Shown in pieces: positions 7,915 through 17,075 of a stretch of 64,000 nt of DNA (its first letter is position 1; each line of letters starts with the position of its first letter). Where the stretch lies: NCBI GenBank assembly GCA_900767885.1, contig CAAGAU010000040.1, forward strand, positions 1 through 64,000, given 5' to 3'. The notes beneath the pieces were generated by a model that worked only from the letters and a program-made list of their open reading frames with translations, did no database searches and had not been told where the DNA came from. Position numbers and translations under genes: made by a program. The DNA comes from Clostridia bacterium. Its GTDB lineage: Bacteria; Bacillota; Clostridia; Christensenellales; Borkfalkiaceae.

Positions 7915-8862
7915 ATGAATTCGACTACGATCAAAACAAACCAGAGGTTGAGCAAAACAAAGACCAACAGGCTTATCTTTTACTCGATAATGGTAGCCGT
8001 ACCCGTAATACACTTTCTTGTGTTTTATGTGTACATAAACTTTAACTCGATATTGTTATCTTTAAAAGATTATGCGCTTGCCGATATGGGCGGTTATACC
8101 TGGAAATTTGCGGGATTTAAGAATTTTAAAACGGCGTGGAATATTTTTACTTCCCGCGGGTATCTTATCAGAAGCTCGCTTATATTCCTTGCGTCGGACT
8201 GTCTTATAATCACGCCGCTTGCAGTGCTGTTTTCATTTTATCTCTATAAAAAAGCGCCGCTTTCGGGTTTCTTTAAAGTAATACTGTTTCTGCCTCAACT
8301 TTTGTCGGGCGTAATTCTCGGTTTGCTTTACAAGTACATCGCTTCCGACGTCTATCTGTGGTTTGCCGATAAAATGCACATGACGGTAAACGGCGGCTTG
8401 CTCGATTCGGCGGAAACCGTTCTCGCTTCAACGCTCGCGTTTAATATTTTTATGGGCTTCGGCGTAAACGTATTATTGTTTGTCGGCGCGATGAGCGGCG
8501 TAAACTCGTCGGTTGTGGAATCTGCCAAAATCGACGGGGCGTCGTCCTTGCAGGAACTTTGGTATATCATTCTTCCGCTGATAAGTCCGACGGTAATTAC
8601 CGTGCTTATAATCTACATATCGCACGTTTTTACCAATCAGTACAATATGTATACGTTGTTCGGGTCGGGCGCGTTGGATATTCAGACGGTAGGATATTTT
8701 CTGTATTGCCAGACGCTCGAATCAAAACTTGCCGGCACACGCGAAAACATCTTTACTTATCCGGTACTTTCTGCCATGGGTATCATTCTTACGGCAATAA
8801 TTTTGCCGATAACCATGTTGTTCAGGTGGTTTATGAACAAGTACGCTCCGAGTGCGGACTGA
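7915..8862 (+). CDS. ABC sugar transporter permease (MalF/UgpA type)
   Basis: The 315-residue inner-membrane protein forms half of the sugar channel. Six or so hydrophobic segments are visible, the first near residues 20-45 (IMVAVPVIHFLVFYVYINF). The cytoplasmic EAA loop that contacts the ATPase reads ESAKIDGASSLQELWYIILP (around residues 202-221), matching the consensus EAA---G---------I-LP. It follows the binding protein by six bases and precedes the second permease by about 15 bases, forming one transport operon. Confidence 0.9.
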   Translation: MNSTTIKTNQRLSKTKTNRLIFYSIMVAVPVIHFLVFYVYINFNSILLSLKDYALADMGGYTWKFAGFKNFKTAWNIFTSRGYLIRSSLIFLASDCLIITPLAVLFSFYLYKKAPLSGFFKVILFLPQLLSGVILGLLYKYIASDVYLWFADKMHMTVNGGLLDSAETVLASTLAFNIFMGFGVNVLLFVGAMSGVNSSVVESAKIDGASSLQELWYIILPLISPTVITVLIIYISHVFTNQYNMYTLFGSGALDIQTVGYFLYCQTLESKLAGTRENIFTYPVLSAMGIILTAIILPITMLFRWFMNKYAPSAD

Positions 8863-8877
8863 TCGGGGGTGAATACT

Positions 8878-9846
8878 ATGAAAAAACTAATCCGATCGGA
8901 CAAAAAGGAAATCGCGACAAAGGTCATTTTCGTTTTGCTTTTTGCGGTGCTTGTGATCTATTCGCTCATAATGATATTGTCGCTGTTGTGGGGATTTATA
9001 ACCTCGCTTAAATCGACGGGCGACTTTGAAAAACTCAACAATATTATGGGTCTGCCGAATCTCGACGCCGGCAATTACTTCAACAGTCGCGACGCGTTTT
9101 TCAAATTGGGCAACTATAAGACGGTTATCGATAACTTCGTAGTTAAACAAACGAGCGCGTATTACGGGCTGGGCGCGGAACAAATTGTTCACAGATGCGA
9201 GGCGAATTTCGGAGAAATGCTCGTAAATACATTGCTCTACACCGTGGGCGGCGCGCTTATTTACGCCGTTATGCCCGCAATAACCGCGTATCTTTGCGCC
9301 AAATACAGTTACAAACTCAGCGCAATATTGGTTACGGTCTACACGCTTATGATGTGTATGCCTATAGTCGGCAGCGCACCTTTTGAACTGACTTTCTTGC
9401 GTAACGTAGGTTTGTACGACAGTATTTTAGGTAACTACGTGCAAAAAATGACCGGCGGCGGTATGTATTTCTTCGTGTATCTCGCATACTTTAAGGGCAC
9501 GAGCGAAACCTACCGCGAAGCGGCGCAGTTAGACGGGGCGTCGCAGTTAAGAATTATGGCGACTATTTATTTTCCGCTTGCCGTAAAAATTATCGCCACG
9601 GTCTTTTTAATTCAGTTCGTCGCGCTGTGGAACGATTATCAGACTCCGCTTTTGTACCTGCCTACGCATCCTACGCTGGCTTACGGAGTGTATTACGTTT
9701 CTTTCGCGTCGTACGCGCGGGCTTTGCATCATACGCCTTTGCGTATAGCGGGACTTATGCTGCTTGCAATACCCATAATCATACTTTTTGCAGTGTTTAA
9801 AGACAAACTTATGGGAGATATATCTCTCGGAGGAATTAAGGAATAA
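8878..9846 (+). CDS. ABC sugar transporter permease (MalG/UgpE type)
   Basis: The second channel subunit, 322 residues, is polytopic with its EAA loop at YREAAQLDGASQLRIMATIY followed by FPLAVK. A GTG at 8869 is in frame, but the ATG at 8878 is preferred because GGGGGT lies seven bases upstream of it. The protein pairs with the upstream permease. The extracytoplasmic loop after the first membrane segment is long (about residues 45-100), longer than in MalG. The next gene, for a secreted protein, starts four bases after the stop codon, so it is co-transcribed. Confidence 0.9.
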   Translation: MKKLIRSDKKEIATKVIFVLLFAVLVIYSLIMILSLLWGFITSLKSTGDFEKLNNIMGLPNLDAGNYFNSRDAFFKLGNYKTVIDNFVVKQTSAYYGLGAEQIVHRCEANFGEMLVNTLLYTVGGALIYAVMPAITAYLCAKYSYKLSAILVTVYTLMMCMPIVGSAPFELTFLRNVGLYDSILGNYVQKMTGGGMYFFVYLAYFKGTSETYREAAQLDGASQLRIMATIYFPLAVKIIATVFLIQFVALWNDYQTPLLYLPTHPTLAYGVYYVSFASYARALHHTPLRIAGLMLLAIPIIILFAVFKDKLMGDISLGGIKE

Positions 9847-9850
9847 AAAA

Positions 9851-12800
9851 ATGAAATCCAGATCAATAAATTATAAAATACTGACGCTATTGTTATGCTT
9901 TTTAGCGGCAACGACGTGCTTTATTTTTTCGGCGTTAAAGCCCGATTCCGCCACCGCAGCGGCGGCGGAGTTCGAGGAAAATCCGTTTGAAGAGATTTAC
10001 GAATACGGCTATACGCTGGAAATGCCGACCTCTCTCAAGATAGTTTCGGGAGAAAAAACATATACCGCAAACAAGAGATACGTTCGTTTTCCCGACGGCA
10101 CGATCTATGCCGGAGGGAAATACGTTCTCGATAACTTCGGGGAATATTCTTTGATTTACGAGGCGGAGGCAGACGGTAAGAAAATTACCGCGACGCACTC
10201 GTTCTGTGTAAAAACGTCGACTTATTCGGCAGGCAAATCCTCATATTACAAAATAGCGACTCTTAACGCGGACTTCGATAAAAATGCCGAAGTCAAGGGG
10301 TTGTCGCTTAATCTTGCGGCCGGCGAAACGTTTACCTATAACAAACCGGTTAACGTTTATGAAAATGCAACGCTCGAACTGATTAAGTTCAACGTTATGC
10401 ATTTCGATCCTATAGGTAAAGAAATAGTTATAAAACTTACCGATTGTTACGATCCCTCGCGTTATATCGAGTTGGTCTACAAAAAAGAATTATATAACGA
10501 AACTTATATGGGCGTCGGCGCAAACGGAAAAGCCGCGCGCGGACTTACGCAGTATATGAACATCGGCGGATCGACGATTTATATCGACGGCCAAGGGTAT
10601 AAGGTAAACGCCAATGGCGCGTTGATTCCGAGTAACCGTAAATGGGAAAGACACGTAGACGCTGGATTAAAGCAAGACAGATATAACAATATGACGGTGT
10701 CTTTGGATACGACCGATAAGGACAGACCTCGCGTTTATGTAAAAACCGCCCCCGAAAACATAAAGAACGAGTTAATCGCAGAATTGAACAATTCCGACGT
10801 TTACGGCTATTCGTTCGGAGGATTCACGACGGGCGACGTGATCGTTTCGATTACGGCAAAAACGGTTATCGGCGCGGAAACGATCGAAGTTCAGATCGCT
10901 TCGTTATGCGGTGTATCCGGCGAAGATCTTGCGGGCGGTACGCTTGTCGACGAAAACGGTCCCGAAATAGTCATAAATTCGGAAAGAACGTCGCTTAACG
11001 TTATGGCGGGCGTTCCCATTACCGTTCCCTCGGCAACCGCTTTCGATTCGAGCGGTATAGCGGGTAAAGTCGATTATTGCGTTTACTACGGTTACGGAAC
11101 GACTTTCCGTAAAAACGTAAACGTGAAAAACGGAAGTTTCACACCGCTCGATCTCGGTACGTATACCGTCGTTTATACGGCTAAAGACGTTTTCGGCAAT
11201 AAATCCGAAAAGACCTTTGTTCTCAACGCTATAAAAGAAGGAAAAGAAGGTATAGACTTTACCTGTGAAAAAATAAGCGACGCCGACGCCGGCAGTTTCG
11301 TATCTCTGGCGGGATACAGGGCAAAATCGCTTAATACCACGGCAAACGTGTCGGTTTCGGTTACGGGTCCCGACGGCAAACAGGTTGCGATCTCCGCCGA
11401 TATGTCCGCGTTCTGCGAAGGCGTAGGAGAATACACCGTAAAATACGATTATTACGACGATCTTTATTCGGGGTCGTACACCTATAAATTTACCGCAAAA
11501 GACGGAGGAATAAGTCGTTTTGAAAAGAACGGCGTAATTTTGCCGGATTATATGATCAAAGGCGCGACTTATTCGGTAGATAAAATCAACGCTTATAAAT
11601 ATTCTTCGGTAACCCCGTCGCTCGAAAAAGTAAACTATACCGTAAGTTACGACGGAAAAGCGTTTACCGATTTTAACCCCGACGAATTTACCGTAACGGG
11701 TAACGACACGCTGAAAATCCGTTATACTCTCGCGTCGGACAGCACGGTATTCATTGAAAGCAAGGATATAAAAATCGTCGACGCGGGTTACGGTGCAACG
11801 ATTGACGGCTCTAAGTATTTTGCGGGAAGTTTTGCCGGCAGAATAGACGAGAACACTCCCGATTACGCGTCGTATGCGTTAAGCGTAACCGACGAGGGGT
11901 CGCTCGACTTTATCAATCCGTTGCTTATGTCTACGTTCTCGTTCCGTTATTCGTTGTCGGGTACAATCGGCTTTTACACTATGTCGTTTACCGATTATTA
12001 CGACAGGGCAAATAAGGTTACGGCGGAATTTGTCGATGGCGGTATAAAGATAAACGGCGTGTTCAAAGCCGTTACGTATAACGCCGGAGAACCTCTGACC
12101 GTTTCTTATGCAAACGGAAATCTTGTCGTGGGCGAGGCAAGTATACCTTTTGCCCCGGACTTTAAAGCCGAAAAGATACTGTTCGGTCTTAAATTTAACG
12201 AAATTACCGAGGCGGGAGAACTTAAAGTTTACTCGGTATGCAATCAGACTTTCGGATATTACGTTACCTCGGACAACGTTAAACCGATTATTTCGGTCGA
12301 ACATGCCGACAGAGTTGCAGACATAGGCGACGTTATAACTCTTTACGTCCCCGAAATTGCAGACGTGCTTTCGCCGTCGGCAAAATCGAACTGCGTAGTC
12401 AGCGTTTATAAAGACGGAAAACCGGTTACCGGTACAAACGGCGTTCTTCTTTCAAATGCCGACGCTTTTGCGGGCTATTCGTTCAGAATCGACGCTTTCG
12501 GGTCTTATCTCGTATTGTACAGATATACCGACGGATCGGGCAAGGTCGGCGATGATCGTCATGCGATAACGGTAACCGACACGGAGATTCCTTCCGTTAC
12601 GCTTGATAATTACGACGGCAAGCCCGTTCATGCGAGCGTCAACGCCGAAATATCTCCTGCTGCGCACACCGTAAAGGACAACATCACCGCAAGCGACAAA
12701 ATTAACGTTACTATCGTAGTTTATAACGATAAGGGCGTTGCGGTATGCGTAACCGACGATAAATTCACTCTTACCAAAGCCGGTAAATATACGGTTTATA

Positions 12801-12862
12801 TTTACTGCACGGACGAAGCGGGCAATACCGCATACGTTTCCTACGAACTTATCGCGAAATAA
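9851..12862 (+). CDS. large secreted multi-domain surface protein with Ig-like domains
   Basis: The 1003-residue product carries a signal peptide (LTLLLCFLAATTCFIFSALK) and no obvious catalytic motif. The N-terminal ~400 residues look like beta-sandwich modules with a possible carbohydrate-binding role. They are followed by several Ig-like or cadherin-like domains, recognisable by repeated lead-ins such as GPEIVINSERTSLNV, LGTYTVVYTAKDVFGNKSE and KAGKYTVYIYCTDEAGNTAY. The ATG at 9851 is chosen over an in-frame upstream start at 9788, which lies inside the permease gene, because GGAGGAATTAAGGA precedes it. No LPxTG or membrane anchor is visible at the C-terminus, which ends in an Ig domain. 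It probably captures or presents glycan together with its operon neighbours. Confidence 0.65.
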   Translation: MKSRSINYKILTLLLCFLAATTCFIFSALKPDSATAAAAEFEENPFEEIYEYGYTLEMPTSLKIVSGEKTYTANKRYVRFPDGTIYAGGKYVLDNFGEYSLIYEAEADGKKITATHSFCVKTSTYSAGKSSYYKIATLNADFDKNAEVKGLSLNLAAGETFTYNKPVNVYENATLELIKFNVMHFDPIGKEIVIKLTDCYDPSRYIELVYKKELYNETYMGVGANGKAARGLTQYMNIGGSTIYIDGQGYKVNANGALIPSNRKWERHVDAGLKQDRYNNMTVSLDTTDKDRPRVYVKTAPENIKNELIAELNNSDVYGYSFGGFTTGDVIVSITAKTVIGAETIEVQIASLCGVSGEDLAGGTLVDENGPEIVINSERTSLNVMAGVPITVPSATAFDSSGIAGKVDYCVYYGYGTTFRKNVNVKNGSFTPLDLGTYTVVYTAKDVFGNKSEKTFVLNAIKEGKEGIDFTCEKISDADAGSFVSLAGYRAKSLNTTANVSVSVTGPDGKQVAISADMSAFCEGVGEYTVKYDYYDDLYSGSYTYKFTAKDGGISRFEKNGVILPDYMIKGATYSVDKINAYKYSSVTPSLEKVNYTVSYDGKAFTDFNPDEFTVTGNDTLKIRYTLASDSTVFIESKDIKIVDAGYGATIDGSKYFAGSFAGRIDENTPDYASYALSVTDEGSLDFINPLLMSTFSFRYSLSGTIGFYTMSFTDYYDRANKVTAEFVDGGIKINGVFKAVTYNAGEPLTVSYANGNLVVGEASIPFAPDFKAEKILFGLKFNEITEAGELKVYSVCNQTFGYYVTSDNVKPIISVEHADRVADIGDVITLYVPEIADVLSPSAKSNCVVSVYKDGKPVTGTNGVLLSNADAFAGYSFRIDAFGSYLVLYRYTDGSGKVGDDRHAITVTDTEIPSVTLDNYDGKPVHASVNAEISPAAHTVKDNITASDKINVTIVVYNDKGVAVCVTDDKFTLTKAGKYTVYIYCTDEAGNTAYVSYELIAK

Positions 12863-12872
12863 CGAGGTTAAA

Positions 12873-14906
12873 ATGAAAAATCTATTTCAGAAAATTTTAT
12901 GCGTAATGCTTTCGGCGATCTTCTGCACGGTTGCTTTTTCGGCGTGTAAACCTTCCGCCGATTCGGGTACGGACAACAAACCCGGTACCGACTCGCCGAA
13001 AGAAAATAAAAACCACATTTTCAATTATACCGAAACCGATAAATTCATTCTCGAAAACGGCGCGACGGAGTATAAAATCGTTATGCCCGAAAAAATTACA
13101 ACCGAAATCGAGTATGCAAGAAAGGAACTGGTAAATATTTTCAAAGAGGCTACCGGAGTAACGCTCGAAAGTACTTCGGGCGGAAATCTCACTCATACTC
13201 AGTCGGGCAAATATTTTTCGCTGGGTAAAACCAAATTGTACGAAACCAGCGGCTTAAACGTCGATTTGTCGTCGCTTAAAGAAGACGCGGCAAGGATTAT
13301 TACCAAGGATAACACCGTTTATTTTCTCGGCGGTACGGATTCCGGCGTTTTGTATGCGGTTTATGATTTTCTTAATATCAACTTCAACTTCGAAACGTAT
13401 GCCAAAAATTGCTATACGCTCGATAAAAACGTAAAGAATATAAAACTTATGGACTACGACGTTACCGATATCCCCGATATCGATTATCGTTGCAGGGGTG
13501 CAAGCGGAACTCTGTACGCAACCACCGCCGAGTATAACGACGAAATGTATTCGTATCGTCTGCGCACGGTAGACGCATACTGGAAACGCAGTCTGCCCAT
13601 TCACGAAGGTTGGGATAAATCAAGCAAGAGCGGTGCGGATCACAACTGCTTCATGTATTTGCCCACCGCGGAATATCTTTCCGAGCATCCCAAGTTCTAT
13701 TCTACGAAAAACCCCGAAGGTCAACTTTGTTATACCGCCCGCGGCGACGAATACGAATACGATCTTATGACGACGTATTGCGCGGAAAAAATCGAGCAGT
13801 CGCTTATGTTCTACCCGCGCGAACAGTATCCGCGTTACATGTCCGCTCAACTCGGAATGGCGGATAACTACGATATGTGCGCCTGCGACGAGTGCAAAAG
13901 GGTAATGAACAAACATAACGGCGCAATAGTCGCAACGATAATTCCGTTTTTGAAAGACGTCGCGAGAAAAGTTACGGTATGGATGGATCTTCCCGAAAAC
14001 GCGGACTATAAGCGTGAAAATTTCCAGTACACGTTCTTTGCGTATCAGGACACGCTGGAAGCTCCCTTTACCTATGACGAAAGCACGGGCAAATACGTGG
14101 CGGCGGATGACAGCGTTCTTCCCGAAGAAGTCAATATCGTCCCTTATTTCGCGCTGAATAAAGTAGACCACGCGCTCAGCATTTACGACGAGAAAAATAC
14201 CAACATGCGTGAAACTCTTAATGCGTGGCTGACGTTCTATAAGAATACGTGGGGTTGGATTTACGGCTGTTTCTACGAGGATTATTTTGCGTTCTACGAT
14301 TGTTATAACTACTATGCGGACGCTTGCAGATATTACTACGAACACGATTTCAAAATGCTTAACCCGCAACTTCACAGTTCTCAGCGCGGCGCGGATACGG
14401 GTTTCTTTACAATGGCGGCTTATATCTTTGCAAAACTTTCGTGGAACTCTTCGCTCGAAATGAACGAACTTATAAACGATTATATGAACGTAATGTTCAA
14501 AGAGGCGGCAGAACCCATGAACAAGATTTTTGTGGAAGGCAGACTGTGGCATGCCCGTTCGAGATATGAGGGTAACTGGACGTGGTCGGCATGGCAGAAA
14601 ACCCCCACGAGATCGGCAGGTTATTTCAAATTCGGTTACGTAAACAAGTTGTTCGGTCTGTTTGACGAGGCGTATGCGAAAATTGAAAAATACAAGGGCG
14701 ACCCCGAGGTTTACAAAGAACTTAAAAACCGTATAGACATCGAATGGCTGTACCCCGCGATGATAGTTATCAGCAACTTCCAGAAAGAAGTAAGCGTAAG
14801 CGAATATAAAGAAATCTGCGCTAAATTCAAACAGGTTTGTCTGGATAACAATATTACTCACGTTGCCGAACGCGGGCTTATAAACGGACTTTTGCAAAGT
14901 CTTTAA
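12873..14906 (+). CDS. DUF4838-domain lipoprotein, glycoside hydrolase-like
   Basis: The 677-residue product has a signal peptide and lipobox (VAFSACKPS), so it is surface-anchored. After a Ser/Pro/Lys linker, residues ~50-190 form an alpha-glucuronidase N-terminal-like (GH67-N/GH20b) domain: EYARKELVNIFKEATGVTL, YFLGGTDSGVLYAVYDFL. The remainder matches DUF4838, with FMYLPTAEYLSEHPKFYS and CACDECKRVMNKHNGA. DUF4838 proteins occur in polysaccharide loci and are thought to be glycosidase-related, but no activity is established. The presence of a hydrolase-type N-domain and a large barrel-like body supports an extracellular enzyme or binding role. Confidence 0.8.
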   Translation: MKNLFQKILCVMLSAIFCTVAFSACKPSADSGTDNKPGTDSPKENKNHIFNYTETDKFILENGATEYKIVMPEKITTEIEYARKELVNIFKEATGVTLESTSGGNLTHTQSGKYFSLGKTKLYETSGLNVDLSSLKEDAARIITKDNTVYFLGGTDSGVLYAVYDFLNINFNFETYAKNCYTLDKNVKNIKLMDYDVTDIPDIDYRCRGASGTLYATTAEYNDEMYSYRLRTVDAYWKRSLPIHEGWDKSSKSGADHNCFMYLPTAEYLSEHPKFYSTKNPEGQLCYTARGDEYEYDLMTTYCAEKIEQSLMFYPREQYPRYMSAQLGMADNYDMCACDECKRVMNKHNGAIVATIIPFLKDVARKVTVWMDLPENADYKRENFQYTFFAYQDTLEAPFTYDESTGKYVAADDSVLPEEVNIVPYFALNKVDHALSIYDEKNTNMRETLNAWLTFYKNTWGWIYGCFYEDYFAFYDCYNYYADACRYYYEHDFKMLNPQLHSSQRGADTGFFTMAAYIFAKLSWNSSLEMNELINDYMNVMFKEAAEPMNKIFVEGRLWHARSRYEGNWTWSAWQKTPTRSAGYFKFGYVNKLFGLFDEAYAKIEKYKGDPEVYKELKNRIDIEWLYPAMIVISNFQKEVSVSEYKEICAKFKQVCLDNNITHVAERGLINGLLQSL

Positions 14907-14916
14907 GAGGTGAATC

Positions 14917-17004
14917 ATGAATGCGAAAAAAATCTTAACAAGCATATTTTTGTTTGTGTTGGCAATCTCGACCGCAATCCTCGCAATATCGTGCAAAAAA
15001 GGTAACAACTCAGATTCTTCTGCGGGTACCGATTCGGGCGAACAACCCGAAATAACGCTTACGTTAAGCGATAAGTCGGTTAACGTGCTTTTCGGTGAAA
15101 CTTATCTTATTACCGCCGCTTATACCGAAACCGAAAATAACGTTCTTACATGGACTACCGCAAACGACAAAGTCGCCGCGGTAGAGGACGGACTTGTAAC
15201 GGCTGTGGGTAAAGGCAGTACCAAAATTACGGCGACGTACGGCGACAAAAAGGCGGAATGCGAAGTTACCGTAAGTTTCGGCGATTATATCCCCGAACTT
15301 AAAATCCGCCACGTTACGGAAGAGGGCGTTCGCGTAAGCCTTAATTCCGCTTTCGATATCGACGCGTACGTTCTTTTTAACGGAAAGGAGTATGCGTGCG
15401 ATATTTCGGCTGCGGTCGGCGACGGAAACGTCGTATCGTATGAAAGCGGAAAAATCACCGCAACCGGTATAGGCTCGACGTCGGTTACGGTAAAAACCGA
15501 CTGGAATTCTTTCGATAACGCGTTTACCGAAAAAACGTTTGAGGTCGAGGTGTTTAACGACGTAAGCATAAATACCGTCGTTACCGTAAACGGCGAAGCC
15601 TCGGCGGCAGACAAACTCGAACTCAGCGTTACGCCGAGTTTTGCGGGACGCGACTATGCAAATACCGCGACCGTCGAGTTTATAGTAAAAGAAAACGGAG
15701 CGAAGAGTACCGTTACAGGTACGATTACTTCCGGAAACGACGCGGTTACGTTAGAAAAAGGCGTAATTACCGCCAACGCCGTAGGCACGGCGACTATTTC
15801 CGCAAATTATACGGATAAACTCGGTAATTCGTATTCCGCCGGACTGGAAGTCAACGTGATCGTTCCCGTTGCGGATTATGACGACGAGGTTGAAATCTGT
15901 ACCGAAAACCCGTTCCCCGTAGAACGTTATTTCGGACAGGGCGCGACGCTTATTTCGGCGGAATCCGAAGGGTCCTCCCTCGATATAGACGAAAGCGGAG
16001 CGATTTCGATTACCGCAAAAGGTAAAAACACCGCGGCAATCGTCGTATTGACCGACAAAGGCGGTTATCGGTTCAATAAAGTGTTCGCGTATACCAGAAT
16101 GGTTAATTCCGCAAACTTTGCCGATACGTTCGCTCTTAAATATAACGTTTCTCAGGACGGATATTACGTACTTGAAGGGGATATCGACGGCATAAACGCT
16201 TCGTATCAGACTATGGGCGGAGGCAAGACCACTTATTTTAAAGGCGTGCTTGACGGACGCGGTTATAAGATTACCGCAACTGTCGGCAAAAACGGATTAT
16301 TCGGCGCGCTTGCGGGCGGAGCGGTAATAAAGAACGTCAGATTCGTTCTGACTTTCCCCGAGGGCGAGGCGTGCGGTTTTGCCGTAAATAACGGTACGTT
16401 CAACCAGAGCAACGCCGATAAGTTGAGTTCGGTTACGATAGAAAACGTTTATATCGAAACCACGAATTATTACGCAAAATCTACCGTTATGATGTCCCAG
16501 AAACCGGATAAACTGCATATGACCGACGTTTACGTTAAGATTAAAGGTAACGCCGCTCTGGGCAAATATACCGAGGCTTCGTCGCTTCGTCGCGCGTTGT
16601 TTGCGCACGATCAGTCTGTAAACGACGGCGCATACGATTGCTTTAACGGCGAGGTAAGAAGGGTTTACGTCGTAACCGAAACGTTTATACCTATTGCGAA
16701 CGGTCTTAACTGGGCAAGTAAAAATTTCGTTACCTATGCCAAAAACGATGAAGGCAAACTCGGTTCTTTCGTTCGTGAAAATCAGAACAAAGGGGCGTTT
16801 AACTACTTCAAAATACGTAGTGCGAACGAAACCGGTTCTGCCGAAAGCAAACTCTTCGGCTACGATAACGGTCAGAGCGAATGTTATACCTACGTTTACG
16901 GTTCGCATTTCAATTACAAAGACGGCGGAATAGAAAGATACGACACGGTCGATGAATTGAAGGCGACGGGCGTTACGACCGTCGGCGACTGGACAGTAGC
17001 TTAA
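14917..17004 (+). CDS. lipoprotein with bacterial Ig-like (Big2) domains and beta-helix tail
   Basis: The 695-residue product starts with a signal peptide and lipobox (LAISCKKG). A Big2-type Ig domain follows: LTLSDKSVNVLFGETYLI with WTTANDKVAAVEDGLVTAVG. Two more Ig-like domains (residues ~125-320) contain GKITATGIGSTSVTV and GVITANAVGTATISA. The C-terminal ~350 residues form a GLUG-like beta-helix: GVLDGRGYKITATVGKNGLF, GGAVIKNVRFVL. The same lead-in pattern occurs in the secreted protein at 3465. It follows DUF4838 by ten bases with GAGGTG ahead of the start. Probably a surface glycan-binding protein. Confidence 0.72.
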   Translation: MNAKKILTSIFLFVLAISTAILAISCKKGNNSDSSAGTDSGEQPEITLTLSDKSVNVLFGETYLITAAYTETENNVLTWTTANDKVAAVEDGLVTAVGKGSTKITATYGDKKAECEVTVSFGDYIPELKIRHVTEEGVRVSLNSAFDIDAYVLFNGKEYACDISAAVGDGNVVSYESGKITATGIGSTSVTVKTDWNSFDNAFTEKTFEVEVFNDVSINTVVTVNGEASAADKLELSVTPSFAGRDYANTATVEFIVKENGAKSTVTGTITSGNDAVTLEKGVITANAVGTATISANYTDKLGNSYSAGLEVNVIVPVADYDDEVEICTENPFPVERYFGQGATLISAESEGSSLDIDESGAISITAKGKNTAAIVVLTDKGGYRFNKVFAYTRMVNSANFADTFALKYNVSQDGYYVLEGDIDGINASYQTMGGGKTTYFKGVLDGRGYKITATVGKNGLFGALAGGAVIKNVRFVLTFPEGEACGFAVNNGTFNQSNADKLSSVTIENVYIETTNYYAKSTVMMSQKPDKLHMTDVYVKIKGNAALGKYTEASSLRRALFAHDQSVNDGAYDCFNGEVRRVYVVTETFIPIANGLNWASKNFVTYAKNDEGKLGSFVRENQNKGAFNYFKIRSANETGSAESKLFGYDNGQSECYTYVYGSHFNYKDGGIERYDTVDELKATGVTTVGDWTVA

Positions 17005-17011
17005 GTAAATT

Positions 17012-17048
17012 TACCGGCATTCCGCCGCACAGCGGCGGAATGCCGGTA
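17012..17048 (+). terminator. perfect 17-bp hairpin inside the operon
   Basis: taccggcattccgccgc (17012-17028) pairs perfectly with 17032-17048 across the three-base loop ACA. It is followed by taaagtattttaatttt, which lacks a clean T-run. It separates genes for exported proteins from those for cytoplasmic enzymes. It may act as a partial terminator or as an mRNA-end stabiliser that sets different expression levels on either side. Confidence 0.6.
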
Positions 17049-17075
17049 TAAAGTATTTTAATTTTAAAAGATGAA

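Noticed and set aside
13620..15008. Long minus-strand open frame (462 codons) opposite the DUF4838 gene
   Set aside because: It lies wholly opposite a gene with a signal peptide, clear family motifs and a good ribosome binding site; its translation is rich in Phe, Val, Ile and Arg with no recognisable motifs, as expected for a shadow frame.
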